DNA from: Novosphingobium beihaiense | GTDB taxonomy: Bacteria > Pseudomonadota > Alphaproteobacteria > Sphingomonadales > Sphingomonadaceae | Length of the DNA stretch: 64,000 nucleotides | Assembly (NCBI RefSeq): GCF_022832375.1 | Contig: NZ_JALHLG010000003.1 | Location: forward strand, 310,001-374,000 | Reading direction: 5' to 3' | Part shown: positions 7,201-17,019 of the stretch, piece after piece | Layout: each line of letters begins with the position of its first letter | Numbering within the stretch: position 1 is the stretch's first letter | Made by a program: the position numbers and the translations under genes | Notes under the pieces: model-generated | The model's input: only the letters and a program-made list of their open reading frames with translations | What the model was told of the DNA's origin: nothing | Database searches by the model: none

Positions 7201-9987
7201 TCAGCGTTCCACCCCGCCCAGCAGCAGTCCGTTGAACAGAAACTTGAACGTCCCATAAGGTTGCGCGCGCTGTGCGACGGACGGCGCCATGACCATCAGC
7301 CGCCCTTCGCCCACCGGGATATCGGCCACCGCAAAAGTGCCTGCCAGCTTTTCCTGACCGATCGCCCAGCCGCTGCGCAGCACATCGCGCCCCTCGAACC
7401 ACGCCACCGGCGCGATCGCCGCGCTTCCATCCGGCACGAAAGTCTGCGCGCGGTTGAAGAACACATCCGCTTGCGATGGCATGCCATAGGCAAGCGGCTG
7501 GCGGTTATCGACCCGCGCCTTGAGGATGGAGCCGGGAATGTAGAAATCGCGGGTGGAAAGCGCTTGTTCTTCCCCGTCGACTTGCCGGACCAATGCAGGC
7601 TTGAGCGGCGTGTGGAACAGTTCGGTGAACCGCGCCGATCCGCCGATGGCGACGACCGAGCCGCCGTGGGTCACGAAATCCTTTACTGCAGGCACACTGG
7701 TCGTGTCAGTCACCTGCCCCAGCTGGCTGCGGTATTCGCGCGGCGTATCCTTTTCAGCAGGCTGCCTTGACGCCCAGCCCCGGCCCCATGCGCCCTGCCC
7801 CGGCAAAGCGCCGTCCGCGAAAACTAGCACATCGAAATCCTTGTTCAGGTTCCCGGCGTCGAGCCGTTCGGGGAAAACCCGCTCATAGGGAAACTCGAAC
7901 TGTTCCAGCAGCCAGCGCGTCCATCCGGCGGTCATGAGGCCACCATAACGGTCCACCACGCCAATGCGGACGGGCTTTAGCGTCATCAGCCCGGTCTGCG
8001 GTGCCTGCTCCACGGCGTGGGCCGTGATGCCGAGTTCGCGGACGGCCTTTGCAATGATGGTCTCTGCCGCTGCGGACTGGGGAATCCAGATCGCCCCCGG
8101 CGCCAGATCGGCCCCGTCCGCCCGGACGGCGCCAGTCAGCCACGAAGGCTTGAGGCCCGCCGCCAGCAGCCGGTTGGTGAGGATGAAGCTGTTGTTGGTT
8201 TCATGGCTGACGATCCAGCCCGCACCGCCCTGCCCGTCGATACGCCCCGGCGGCGGCGTCAGTTCACCCGGCACCGTGCTGAAACGCCCTTCGAAGCCAT
8301 CCAGCACGCGGTCGAAGCGAACACCCATCTGGTACGCCAGCGTATAGCCGGTGATGTCGTAGGGCGCCTTGGGCGGTCCGCCGGGATACTCGGTGTCGTG
8401 CGGATGGTCCTGAGGCTCGAACATGTCGAGCACATGCGGGCGATAGGCCTGCGCCGTGCGAACAAGGTAGGTTCCGGCGGGATATGTCTTGCCGCCTGCC
8501 GTGAACCCGGCCTGTGCCTGCTCCACTTCCACCCCGGCCCGGATCAGCGCATTGAGGAAGGCAATGGCGGTCGGCATGTCGGCCTGCACGGGATCGATCA
8601 CATAAGCGCGCGGATCGCGCTCGGCCGGAACCTCGATCAGCGTCTTGTAGAGTGCGGGATCGATCTTCTTCGGCCCGCCCGCGCGGGGCCGGTTGTATTC
8701 GTCGGACCCCTTCGCTCCCAGCGGTGCGGCGCCCAGCAGGCGGTCCACTTTGGCGGGCGTCACAGTCCAGCTATCCTTGCTGCCCCGCGCGATCGCGTTG
8801 GCGCCCATGCGCCAGATATTGAACAGCAGCCGCTCGCGGTTGCGCGAGGCGTAATCCAGCACCGCGCGGTTGAGCGACCACTGGTAATCGAGCGAATCCT
8901 GCAAATGCCAGTCGCGCGGAGCAATCGGCATCATCTCGTCCCCGCGCGGAAGCTGCGTGTCCGGCACCAGCGGGATTTTCGCAGGCGTGGGGCCGCCGAT
9001 GATCTCCGTCAGCAGGCCGATGGCATTGTGGAAGTAGGAGACCGAACGCTCCATGCCGTTATGCCATGTGGAGTAACGCGCGGCGCTGCGCGTGCCCGAT
9101 CCGGCCTTGCCTTCCGAAATCAGCCGCGAGTGCATCGCAAAACCGACTTCGTTGAGCTGGGCCATCACGATCGGATCGTAATTGAAATTGAAGGGATCGC
9201 GGAACGGCGGCACGAACACCACCATGCCCGCCGGGCCGGTCTGGTGCTGGTTGTAGATAATCTGCGGATACCATTCACGGAACAGCATCCGGTTGATGTT
9301 CCGCGTTTCCTTCATCGCGGACATGAAGCTGTCGCGGTTGTTATCGTGCCCGACATACTTCTGATAAAGCCGCGGCAGGGTCGAGAATTCGCGCGCCTTG
9401 GGATCGGCCTTGCGCATGTACCAGTTGCTGACCAGTTCCATGCCGTCCGGATTGTCATGCGCGAACAGGATGATGCAATCGTCCAGCTCGCGCAGGGTTT
9501 CCGGATCGTTCTGGCTGAGCAGGCGGTAAAGCACCTGAATCTGGCCTTGCGATGTGACTGTCTCGGTCGCGTGCATGCCCGCATCGATCCACACGACCGC
9601 CTTGCCCATGGCGGCCAGCCGGGCCGCCTCCTTCTCGTCCACGCCCCTTGCCCGCGCGAGCTTGCGGGCAATCTCGCGGTACTCCTCCAGCCGCGCGATG
9701 TTGGCGGGCGAGGATACGGCGGCGACCCATTGGGTGCGCCCTTCCGATGTCTTGCCGATATCGATCAGCCTGATCCGGTCAGACTGGCTGGCGAGCCGTT
9801 TGAGATAGGCCTCGTACTGGGTGTAATTGGCCAGAAAGTAATCGGAACCCGGGCGCTGCGGGAAGGCCTGCTCCGGAGGCGTGATCGCCTCGGCAGGCGC
9901 TGCGGCCTCGGGCGGCGACTGGGCCTGCGCCGTTGCGAGGGGCTGAAGCAGCAGCGTTGCGGAAAGCAGCAGCCAGGTGCGTTTCAT
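7201..9987 (-). CDS. exported M14-family zinc carboxypeptidase
   Basis: The protein has 928 residues with a Sec signal (MKRTWLLLSATLLLQPLATAQA). ATG 9987 has GGAG 7 bases upstream and is preferred to the longer frame from 10038. The M14 domain occupies roughly residues 45-400. Zinc ligands are H139 and E142 in GMHATET, with the third ligand in YNQHQTG, and the catalytic glutamate is probably in GLLTEIIGG. HDNPDGMELVSNW is also typical of the family. A large C-terminal half of unclear role follows; parts of it (DVLVFADGALPGQGAWGRG) resemble a glutamine-amidotransferase-like fold. It is a periplasmic exopeptidase, last in the leftward gene set. Confidence 0.88.
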   Translation of the reverse strand: MKRTWLLLSATLLLQPLATAQAQSPPEAAAPAEAITPPEQAFPQRPGSDYFLANYTQYEAYLKRLASQSDRIRLIDIGKTSEGRTQWVAAVSSPANIARLEEYREIARKLARARGVDEKEAARLAAMGKAVVWIDAGMHATETVTSQGQIQVLYRLLSQNDPETLRELDDCIILFAHDNPDGMELVSNWYMRKADPKAREFSTLPRLYQKYVGHDNNRDSFMSAMKETRNINRMLFREWYPQIIYNQHQTGPAGMVVFVPPFRDPFNFNYDPIVMAQLNEVGFAMHSRLISEGKAGSGTRSAARYSTWHNGMERSVSYFHNAIGLLTEIIGGPTPAKIPLVPDTQLPRGDEMMPIAPRDWHLQDSLDYQWSLNRAVLDYASRNRERLLFNIWRMGANAIARGSKDSWTVTPAKVDRLLGAAPLGAKGSDEYNRPRAGGPKKIDPALYKTLIEVPAERDPRAYVIDPVQADMPTAIAFLNALIRAGVEVEQAQAGFTAGGKTYPAGTYLVRTAQAYRPHVLDMFEPQDHPHDTEYPGGPPKAPYDITGYTLAYQMGVRFDRVLDGFEGRFSTVPGELTPPPGRIDGQGGAGWIVSHETNNSFILTNRLLAAGLKPSWLTGAVRADGADLAPGAIWIPQSAAAETIIAKAVRELGITAHAVEQAPQTGLMTLKPVRIGVVDRYGGLMTAGWTRWLLEQFEFPYERVFPERLDAGNLNKDFDVLVFADGALPGQGAWGRGWASRQPAEKDTPREYRSQLGQVTDTTSVPAVKDFVTHGGSVVAIGGSARFTELFHTPLKPALVRQVDGEEQALSTRDFYIPGSILKARVDNRQPLAYGMPSQADVFFNRAQTFVPDGSAAIAPVAWFEGRDVLRSGWAIGQEKLAGTFAVADIPVGEGRLMVMAPSVAQRAQPYGTFKFLFNGLLLGGVER

Positions 9988-10047
9988 GCGAGGGCTCCGA
10001 AATCGTAACGTGGGAAGAAGGGCACGAACGGACATCACCCGTCCGGA

Positions 10048-11835
10048 TCAGTAAAAGCGGATGTTGTCTGCCTGAAGCCACAGCCGCTGTCCGGCGGCAC
10101 GCGAACCGCCGATCTCGACCTGAGTCAGGCCGTCGCCAGTATAGGCCGCCCCTTCCTTGCCCCGGCGCGCAACCGGGCTGAGGGCCGTGAACGGCAGTTC
10201 CACCGTGGTCCAGCCCGGCTTGGCCGTGACTCTGGCTTCCCAGCTTCCGGCCACGCCGTTGAGGCGCACCAGATATTCGCCTTCGCCCCTGATATCGAAA
10301 CGCAGGCCCTTGTAGCCGCGAAGATCGACCGGCGTGACCGAACCGCGCGTAAGCGGCACCGCGAAGCCGGCATAGGCCCCCTCCTTCACCGCCATCCGGG
10401 CCGAGAGGCTGAGCGCCCTGCCGCCACCTTCGCGCGGCACCGTCTGCGTGATCTCCACCGTGCGGTCCATACCACCGTCTCCGGTCTCCAGACGCAGCGT
10501 ATCGAGCGTGGAGCGGCGGTCCATGCGCTCGAAATCGTCGACCAGCGCGGGCACTGTCACCGATGGCAGCCAATCAGCCTTATTGGCGGCGGGAAGCGGC
10601 GGCGCGCCCTGCCCGCTGACGAGCTTGCCGTCGATATAGACCTGATAGGTCTTGTAGACATCGGTGATGTCGATCCACGGCTTGCCGCTGATCAGGACGA
10701 GATCGGCCCGCTTGCCCTTGGCGATAGTGCCGCGGTCCTGATCGAGCCGCATGATCCGCGCACTCGTCCGGGTTCCGGCGACGAGCGCCTGGCTGGGGGT
10801 GAGCCCGGCCTTCACCAGCAACTCCATCTCATGCAGGGTGGACGTGCCATGCGGGGTGGCGAACATCCCGGCATCGGTGCCCAGCGCGATCGGCACGCCC
10901 GCGTCGAACAGCGCTTTCACATTGTGCAGCGCATTGCCGAACCGGGCGACGGACTGCTTGTAGCGCGGATCTTCGGGATCGTCAGAGCGGCGGCCCGGCT
11001 TGTAGGGATCGTAGACGGCAAGTGTCGGCGCCATGCCCATGCCGCTGGCGGCGATGACTTTCACTTCTTCCGGGGTCAGCGGGCGATCCTGCAGGCCGTG
11101 AGCCAGCGAATCCACGTGACCGCGCGCCGCCACCAGCCCGCGCTCGACGGCCACCGTGTGCGTCAGTACCGGCCAGCCATGCGCATGTGCGGCATCGGAC
11201 AGGGCCTTCAGGGTCCATTCGTCCATGCTGGTATTGTCGGGCGACATGCCATAGCGCCAGCCGTCGGTGAACGCCTTGATGAGATCGGGCTGGTAGGCTT
11301 CAAGCCCCTTGATCGCGGCCTTGGCCGCCTCGGGCGTGTTGATCCAGATCGTCGTCGCCTGATCGGCCCAGTCCGCCCCGTGCCCGCCGGGCGTGCTGAT
11401 GCGCGCGGCGAAGTTCACATGCGGCGCCACCAGCGTTTTCAGCCATGCCCGGCGCGGCGCATAGGATTCGGGCTGTTCGTGGAAATCGTTGACCGTGGTC
11501 ACGCCCGCCTTGGCATAGGCAGCGGCGATTTTCGGAGTGGCCGCGGGCTCTCCCGCCGGGGTCCAGTGGGTGTGGAGATCGAAGAAGCCGGGCAGCAGCG
11601 CCTTGCCCTTGGCATTCACGACTTTCGCGCCGCGCGGGACTTTCACATCGGGCCCAGCCGCGACGATGCGATCGCCCTTGATGAGCACGGTTTCGACCAT
11701 GGGCGCCGCCCCCGTCCCGTCGAACACCGTCGCGCCGACCAGCGCCACAGTCGTATCTCCGGACTTTGCGGCAAGGTTGCCTGCCGGAAACGTGATCACG
11801 CCCGTCAGGACGACGGCGATCAGGCCTTTGCGCAT
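10048..11835 (-). CDS. exported amidohydrolase with C-terminal CIA30-like carbohydrate-binding-type domain
   Basis: The 595-residue protein starts with a signal peptide (MRKGLIAVVLTGVITFPAGNLAA). An imidazolonepropionase/prolidase-like amidohydrolase domain spans about residues 28-425. Its metal motifs are FDLHTH, LTHTVAVERG, VDSLAHG and ALGTDAG. Residues about 440-595 form a jelly-roll-like module (LVDDFERMDRRS ... LRGYKGLRFDIRGEG ... LWLQADNIRFY) of the CIA30/NADH-dehydrogenase-assembly type. Such enzymes hydrolyse imides, lactams or dipeptides. ATG 11835 has a GGGGA site; an upstream ATG at 11856 overlaps the protease stop as TGATG, so translation is coupled to that gene. The substrate is unknown. 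Confidence 0.85.
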   Translation of the reverse strand: MRKGLIAVVLTGVITFPAGNLAAKSGDTTVALVGATVFDGTGAAPMVETVLIKGDRIVAAGPDVKVPRGAKVVNAKGKALLPGFFDLHTHWTPAGEPAATPKIAAAYAKAGVTTVNDFHEQPESYAPRRAWLKTLVAPHVNFAARISTPGGHGADWADQATTIWINTPEAAKAAIKGLEAYQPDLIKAFTDGWRYGMSPDNTSMDEWTLKALSDAAHAHGWPVLTHTVAVERGLVAARGHVDSLAHGLQDRPLTPEEVKVIAASGMGMAPTLAVYDPYKPGRRSDDPEDPRYKQSVARFGNALHNVKALFDAGVPIALGTDAGMFATPHGTSTLHEMELLVKAGLTPSQALVAGTRTSARIMRLDQDRGTIAKGKRADLVLISGKPWIDITDVYKTYQVYIDGKLVSGQGAPPLPAANKADWLPSVTVPALVDDFERMDRRSTLDTLRLETGDGGMDRTVEITQTVPREGGGRALSLSARMAVKEGAYAGFAVPLTRGSVTPVDLRGYKGLRFDIRGEGEYLVRLNGVAGSWEARVTAKPGWTTVELPFTALSPVARRGKEGAAYTGDGLTQVEIGGSRAAGQRLWLQADNIRFY

Positions 11836-11855
11836 GAAGTTGTCCCCTATTCTCA

Positions 11856-14432
11856 TCAGTTGTGTCCCTTGCCCGGCGCAAGGGCGGATGTGGCGCAGAA
11901 CCAGCAGTCTTCGTTGCTGCCGATCGGTGCGCCGGGCGGAATTTCGGGCGGCGGCGCCACGGGTTCGGCCAGCTTCGCGCGGGCATCCGGGGCGGCGGTG
12001 AGCAAGGCTGCGAGGTAACGGCAGTGATCCCCTTCGATCCCGCCCTTGCCGCAACGCTGAAGCCGCCTGGCGAAATGCGCCATTTCCGCCTCGACCACGG
12101 CCATCGCCGTGGAAGACAGGCGCTTGTCCTGCGTCAGGGCGATCAGCCTCAGCCCATAGCGCGCCCGCACATGCCGCCGGATTTCCGCCTGCCTCTCACT
12201 GGCGGCCGGTTGTTCCATCACCGCGTTCTCGATCCGGCCCAGCATTTCGGTGAGCGAAAGCTGCGCGGGATCGGCTGCGGACTGCTGAACAAGGCGGTTG
12301 AGCCGCTCCGGCGCCAGCAAGGCAGCATAAGTGCCATCGGCAGCCACTTCGGCCGCGCGGCCCCAGTCAAAGGCCGCAGCCGTGCGGCCGGGCAGCAGCT
12401 CGATTTCGAACTGGCGGTCCGGCGTGCCGGACTGGACCGAGGAAAGCAGCGGGATCAGCCTGTCCGGCAGATCCAGGACAGCCGGATCAAGCGTTCCCAC
12501 CAGGGCTTCAAGCGCCGCTCGCTGACGTTCCGCCGGAACCACGGAAGCCAGCTCGTGGCCGTCTCCCTTAACGGCATAGCTGTAATCGACGCCGCCCACG
12601 AGTTTGGAGGCCGCCGTCACTTCATAACGATGGAACAGATAGACCGGAACCAGCATCCGCTGCAGACCGGCCGCCGCCGCGCCATCGGGCAGGTTGTCCA
12701 GCCCGAAGCGCTCCAGCGCGATGCGGCGGACTTGCAGGACATGCTCCAGCCCCGCAACCGCATCCGTGCCATCATCCCACATTGCGCCCCACGGCTGCGC
12801 ATCGCCGTCTCCGCGGGTATCGCCATCGGCCACGAAGCGGTAGCCCTTCGCCTGCGCTTCGCGGGCCAGAGCATCGAGCGCGGATGCTTCATCCGTCCCC
12901 GGCGCGAACTCGCCATAGAGCCACTGGACCGCGAAACGGTCCCACGCACCGACGCCGGTGGCATAGGCATCCGAGAAATCGAGCTTGCCATCGGTGATGC
13001 CGATGCGCGGTGCCGGATAATCCATCACCGAAGCGCGGTTGGCGAAAGTGCTTCCCGCAAAGTTGTGCGACAGGCCCAGCGCATGGCCAACTTCGTGGAC
13101 GGCAAGCTGGCGCAGACGGGCGCGCACCAGTTCGACCGGATCGTCCGCCGCCCCGGTGCCTTCATGCGCGGCGCCCGCCAGCCCCTCGAAGATCAGCTTG
13201 TCCTGCCAGGCCCGCAGTGACCCAAGCTGCACGACACCGCGCACGATCTCTCCGGTGCGCGGATCAACGATGGTCGAGCCGGTAGACCAAGCCCGCGTCT
13301 CGCGATGGACCCAGGCGATCACGTTGTAGCGCGCATCCATGGGATTGGCGCCTTCGGGCAGCAGCTTCACCTGAAAGGCATCGATGAACCCGGCCGCATC
13401 GAACGCCTGCGCCCACCATTGGGCGCCTTCCATCAGCGCCGTGCGGATCGGCCCCGGAGCCGCGCGATCGACATAGAAGACAATCGGCTTCTTCACGCGC
13501 GAGCGGGCTGCGGCAGGGTCGATCTTCTCCAGCCGGAACCGGCGCGCGAGACGAGTTACGACCGGCTGATCGACATCGGCGGAATAGTCATTGCGGATGA
13601 CCTGCACCGAGGTGCCGGTGCGCGGATCGTGCGGGCGCGGATGAAAACCGGCATCGGGCAGGCGGATGAAGCTGTGGTGCATGCGGACCGTCAGCGCCCG
13701 CCCGTCCGGCACCACGCGCTGCAGATCGCGCCCCGGGTCCGCGCTGGTGAACGTCAGCGCGGCTTCGAACTCCACATTGCCGGGGAAGGCCATGCTCTGG
13801 CCGCGGTCGATATAGCTGAGCTTGGGATCGATCCTGAAAGCCCCCGCCTGCGCCGCCTTGAGCCTGCCCGCGACATTGAAGGCATCCCGCATGACAAAGC
13901 CGCCCAGGTCCACCACGATGCCCTGGGCGTTCTCCTCAACGATGTCCCCGCTCCAGACCGGCGAGTTGGAAAACGAACGCCGGACGGCCTGTTCCTCCCC
14001 CGCATCGCCGCTGAGGGCACGGAAGCGCAAGTTCTCGAACTCGGCGAAGACCCGGTTCCCCACCTTGCGGAACAGCAGGATCTGGGTCTGCCCCAGCCGT
14101 GCCCGGTCGAGGCCGATGCTCGGCGCCCCCAGCCCGCCCGCGATCGAGGGGGTGTAGAGATAGCGCGCGATGACACCGTCCGGTCCTGCCGCGGGCAAAC
14201 GGACAGGCAGTCCGCCTTTGCCCGCCGGCAGCAGCGTGAAAAGCGCCGGTTCCTGCACCGCCCGCGGCACGGACGCGGGCGGCTGGGCGGAAACCGCCGG
14301 GCCTGCACTGCCTGCGGCGAGCCCAAGGCTCAGAAGAAGAGCGGCCGAAGCTCGCCCCCGGAAAGATACAGCCACGCCTGAAAGACTGAGGAGCCTGACC
14401 GGCCTCTTCCACCGGCCTTGCAATGCGCCCAT
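11856..14432 (-). CDS. exported zinc metalloprotease (DUF5117/DUF4953 family)
   Basis: The protein has 858 residues with an N-terminal signal region (ASAALLLSLGLAAGSAGPAVSAQ). The DUF5117-like part covers roughly residues 110-300. The metzincin-like zinc motif HEVGHALGLSHNF (HExxHxxGxxH) follows, with a downstream MDY turn (SVMDYPAPRI). Sphingomonads and flavobacteria carry many such periplasmic proteases of unknown substrate. ATG 14432 has AGGGGA 7 bases upstream and is preferred to the frame start at 14504. It is followed by the coupled amidohydrolase. Confidence 0.9.
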   Translation of the reverse strand: MGALQGRWKRPVRLLSLSGVAVSFRGRASAALLLSLGLAAGSAGPAVSAQPPASVPRAVQEPALFTLLPAGKGGLPVRLPAAGPDGVIARYLYTPSIAGGLGAPSIGLDRARLGQTQILLFRKVGNRVFAEFENLRFRALSGDAGEEQAVRRSFSNSPVWSGDIVEENAQGIVVDLGGFVMRDAFNVAGRLKAAQAGAFRIDPKLSYIDRGQSMAFPGNVEFEAALTFTSADPGRDLQRVVPDGRALTVRMHHSFIRLPDAGFHPRPHDPRTGTSVQVIRNDYSADVDQPVVTRLARRFRLEKIDPAAARSRVKKPIVFYVDRAAPGPIRTALMEGAQWWAQAFDAAGFIDAFQVKLLPEGANPMDARYNVIAWVHRETRAWSTGSTIVDPRTGEIVRGVVQLGSLRAWQDKLIFEGLAGAAHEGTGAADDPVELVRARLRQLAVHEVGHALGLSHNFAGSTFANRASVMDYPAPRIGITDGKLDFSDAYATGVGAWDRFAVQWLYGEFAPGTDEASALDALAREAQAKGYRFVADGDTRGDGDAQPWGAMWDDGTDAVAGLEHVLQVRRIALERFGLDNLPDGAAAAGLQRMLVPVYLFHRYEVTAASKLVGGVDYSYAVKGDGHELASVVPAERQRAALEALVGTLDPAVLDLPDRLIPLLSSVQSGTPDRQFEIELLPGRTAAAFDWGRAAEVAADGTYAALLAPERLNRLVQQSAADPAQLSLTEMLGRIENAVMEQPAASERQAEIRRHVRARYGLRLIALTQDKRLSSTAMAVVEAEMAHFARRLQRCGKGGIEGDHCRYLAALLTAAPDARAKLAEPVAPPPEIPPGAPIGSNEDCWFCATSALAPGKGHN

Positions 14433-14604
14433 GTTCCGTTCCCCTGTATCGCCGGACCGCACGAAGTCCGCGCCTGTGACGAAGCGGAACGGAAAACCCG
14501 TCATCCGCTCTTCCTATCTGTGAAACGGACAAGACGGCCAATTCCGCCTGTCGGAATTGCCGGGAACCGGAAAAAGGGGTTCATCCTCAACGGTACAGCC
14601 CGGA

Positions 14605-15927
14605 TCAGCGCACCGGTTCCCCAAAGCCGTCCACTTGCGTGCGGGACGACCTGTCGATCCACAGGAAGACAATCATCGACATCCCGATCATCGCGGCCAC
14701 ATACCAGTAGAACCCGCTTTCGAAGCCCTTTTCCTTGAACGAAAGGGCCACGTATTCCGCCGTGCCGCCAAACAGGGTGTTGGCCAGCGCATAAGGCAGC
14801 GCCACGCCGAGCGCACGGATCTTGGCCGGGAACAGCTCCGCCTTCACCACGGCATTGATCGAGGTATAGCCCGTCACGATCACCAGCGCAGCGAGCACCA
14901 GCAGGAAGGCATGAAACGATGATGCCGCTTGCTTGAGCTGTTCGAAGATCGGAACCGTCAGCAGCATTCCGGCGATACCGAAGGAAATCAGCAGCGGCTT
15001 GCGCCCCAGCCGGTCTGACAGCCACCCGGCCAGCGGCTGCAGCAGCATGTAGATGAACAGCGCCGCCGCCATGATCCCGGTGGAGGTCTCCCGGCTGAAC
15101 CCGGCACTGTTGACGAGGAATTTCTGCATGTAAGTGGAATAGGCATAGAACGCGAGCGTCCCGCCCGCCGTCAGCGCCACGACCACCGCAAACTGGCGGG
15201 GATGATAGCGCATCAGCGCCAGACCGCTCGACTTGCGCGCGTCCTTGTCCGCATGCGCGGCTTCGAAATCGGCCGTCTCCGCCATGGAGCGCCGGATGTA
15301 GAAGACGCTGAAGGCCAGCACGCTGCCCATGGCGAAGGGAATGCGCCAGCCCCAGGCCTCAAGCTGGGCTTCCGTCAAGACCGCCTGCAGCACCAGCAGC
15401 ACGCAAAGCGCCAGCAATTGCCCGGCGATCAAGGTCACATACTGAAAGCTGGAAAAGAACCCGCGCAGCTCGCGCTGGGCCATTTCGGACAAGTAAGTAG
15501 CGCTGGCACCATATTCGCCGCCGACCGAGAGCCCCTGCATGAGCCGGGCCAGCAGCAGCAGCGCGGAGGCCCAGGGGCCGATCTGCGCGTAACCGGGCGT
15601 GCAGGCGACCAGCAGCGAGCCCGATCCCATCAGGATCACCGAAAAGGTCAGGCCAGCCTTGCGCCCGCGCCGGTCCGCATACATCCCCATCAGCCACGCC
15701 CCCAGCGGGCGCATGAGAAAGCCGACCGCGAAAATGGCCGCCGCATTGAGCAACTGGGCCGTGGCATCCACCTGGGGAAAGAACACCGGGGCGAAATAGA
15801 GTGTGAAAGCCGAATAGACGTACCAGTCGTACCATTCGACGAGATTGCCCAGTGCCCCGCCGAAAATCGATTTCAGCGGAGACCGGTTCTCCTTGCGGCT
15901 TGCCTCCAGGCTGTTCGGGCTATGCAT
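14605..15927 (-). CDS. MFS transporter, metabolite:H+ symporter (KgtP/ProP-like)
   Basis: The protein has 440 residues and about 12 membrane helices. It carries the MHS-family start GNLVEWYDWYVYSAF and the loop 2-3 motif LGAWLMGMYADRRGRKAGL. It imports small organic acids or betaine/proline-type compounds by proton symport; the exact substrate is unknown. ATG 15927 gives the usual length, although GGGGGA lies only about 3 bases upstream; an ATG at 15975 is possible but has no ribosome-binding site. It lies 57 bases after fecR on the same strand, so it may import what the surface-signalling system senses. Confidence 0.85.
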   Translation of the reverse strand: MHSPNSLEASRKENRSPLKSIFGGALGNLVEWYDWYVYSAFTLYFAPVFFPQVDATAQLLNAAAIFAVGFLMRPLGAWLMGMYADRRGRKAGLTFSVILMGSGSLLVACTPGYAQIGPWASALLLLARLMQGLSVGGEYGASATYLSEMAQRELRGFFSSFQYVTLIAGQLLALCVLLVLQAVLTEAQLEAWGWRIPFAMGSVLAFSVFYIRRSMAETADFEAAHADKDARKSSGLALMRYHPRQFAVVVALTAGGTLAFYAYSTYMQKFLVNSAGFSRETSTGIMAAALFIYMLLQPLAGWLSDRLGRKPLLISFGIAGMLLTVPIFEQLKQAASSFHAFLLVLAALVIVTGYTSINAVVKAELFPAKIRALGVALPYALANTLFGGTAEYVALSFKEKGFESGFYWYVAAMIGMSMIVFLWIDRSSRTQVDGFGEPVR

Positions 15928-15984
15928 ATTCCCCCATAACGAACGGCACTGGCCAATCTGCCAGCCCACCCCCATGATTTCGCA

Positions 15985-17019
15985 TCAGTTTCCGGAACCG
16001 CCCGGGCTTTCCGGCGCGGCCTGCGCGCCCGGCGATGCCTTGCCCGGCAGGATCATCACGCTGTCCTTGCCCGGCACCGCGCGAATGCCGAAAGTCGCCC
16101 CCAGCGAGCGGATGAAGGTATCGGAGTCGCGCGTGTGAACCGTGCCTCCCACGCGCAGCGAGGCGATCTGCGGCGATCCGATGACAAGCGGCTTCGCGCG
16201 ATAGCGGTTCAGCTCCGCCACCGCCTGTTCCAGCGTTTCCCCATCGAAAGTGATGATGCCCTCGCTCCAGGCGGTGCGCCGCGCCATCTCGCTGCCGGTG
16301 AGCGTGGAAACCCCCACCTGCCCGCCGCTGACGACGGCGTAGTCCCCCGCATCGACAACCGCCTTGCGCTTGCCCTTGTTATCGACCCCGACCCGTCCGG
16401 ACATTACCGTCAGCGCCGTCACGCCATCGTGCCTGCGCACGTCAAAGACAGTGCCAAGCGCCCGGAACGAGATATCGCCCGCATCCACCACGAACGGCCG
16501 CTTGCTTTCATGCGCCACGTTGAAGCGCGCCTCTCCCTGCAGGAGGCGGACGAGGCGGACATCCTTGCGCAGGGCCACCTCGACGGAACTGTCCGTATTG
16601 AGCTTCAGCACGCTGCCGTCGGCCAGATCGATTTCACGCTCCCCGCCAACCGGGGTGCTGTACCGCCGCACTTCCATCCACTTCTGGATGGAAACGGCGC
16701 CTGCCGTGCCGATCAGCGCGGCGCAGACGATCCCCACGAAGGCGCGGCGGCTGAACAGCGCTTCGAAACGGCCCGCCGGGCCTGCCACGTCTTCGGGGAC
16801 TTCGGGCAGATAGGCATTGTCCAGCTGCCCGGACAGTTCCCAGCTCGTCTCGGCCTTGGCGAAGGCATAGCCATGGGCCGGATCCTGCTCCACCCATGCG
16901 TAGGCGGCATCCCAATCGCCGCTTTGCTGGGCTTCAAGATACAGCCGGGCCGCTTCGGCTTCGATCGCCGACCAGTCTCTGGCTGCTTCCCCGCGACGAT
17001 CCAAATCCGAAACCCTCAT
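15985..17019 (-). CDS. FecR-family anti-sigma/sigma-regulator
   Basis: The 344-residue protein has an N-terminal DUF4880 cytoplasmic segment (AARLYLEAQQSGDWDAAYAWVEQDPAHGYAFA), one membrane helix near residues 93-110 (AFVGIVCAALIGTAGAVS), a periplasmic FecR domain (GGEREIDLADGSVLKLNTDS) and a C-terminal STN-interacting part. It relays occupancy of a TonB receptor to the sigma factor. Its start lies inside the sigma gene (86-base overlap), so the pair is translated together. The receptor 17717-20554 is divergent and has the matching STN domain. Confidence 0.92.
   Translation of the reverse strand: MRVSDLDRRGEAARDWSAIEAEAARLYLEAQQSGDWDAAYAWVEQDPAHGYAFAKAETSWELSGQLDNAYLPEVPEDVAGPAGRFEALFSRRAFVGIVCAALIGTAGAVSIQKWMEVRRYSTPVGGEREIDLADGSVLKLNTDSSVEVALRKDVRLVRLLQGEARFNVAHESKRPFVVDAGDISFRALGTVFDVRRHDGVTALTVMSGRVGVDNKGKRKAVVDAGDYAVVSGGQVGVSTLTGSEMARRTAWSEGIITFDGETLEQAVAELNRYRAKPLVIGSPQIASLRVGGTVHTRDSDTFIRSLGATFGIRAVPGKDSVMILPGKASPGAQAAPESPGGSGN

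Noticed and set aside
8017..10008. 663-residue plus-strand frame opposite the M14 peptidase
   Set aside because: No domain or ribosome-binding site; the minus strand encodes a full peptidase with a signal peptide and zinc ligands.
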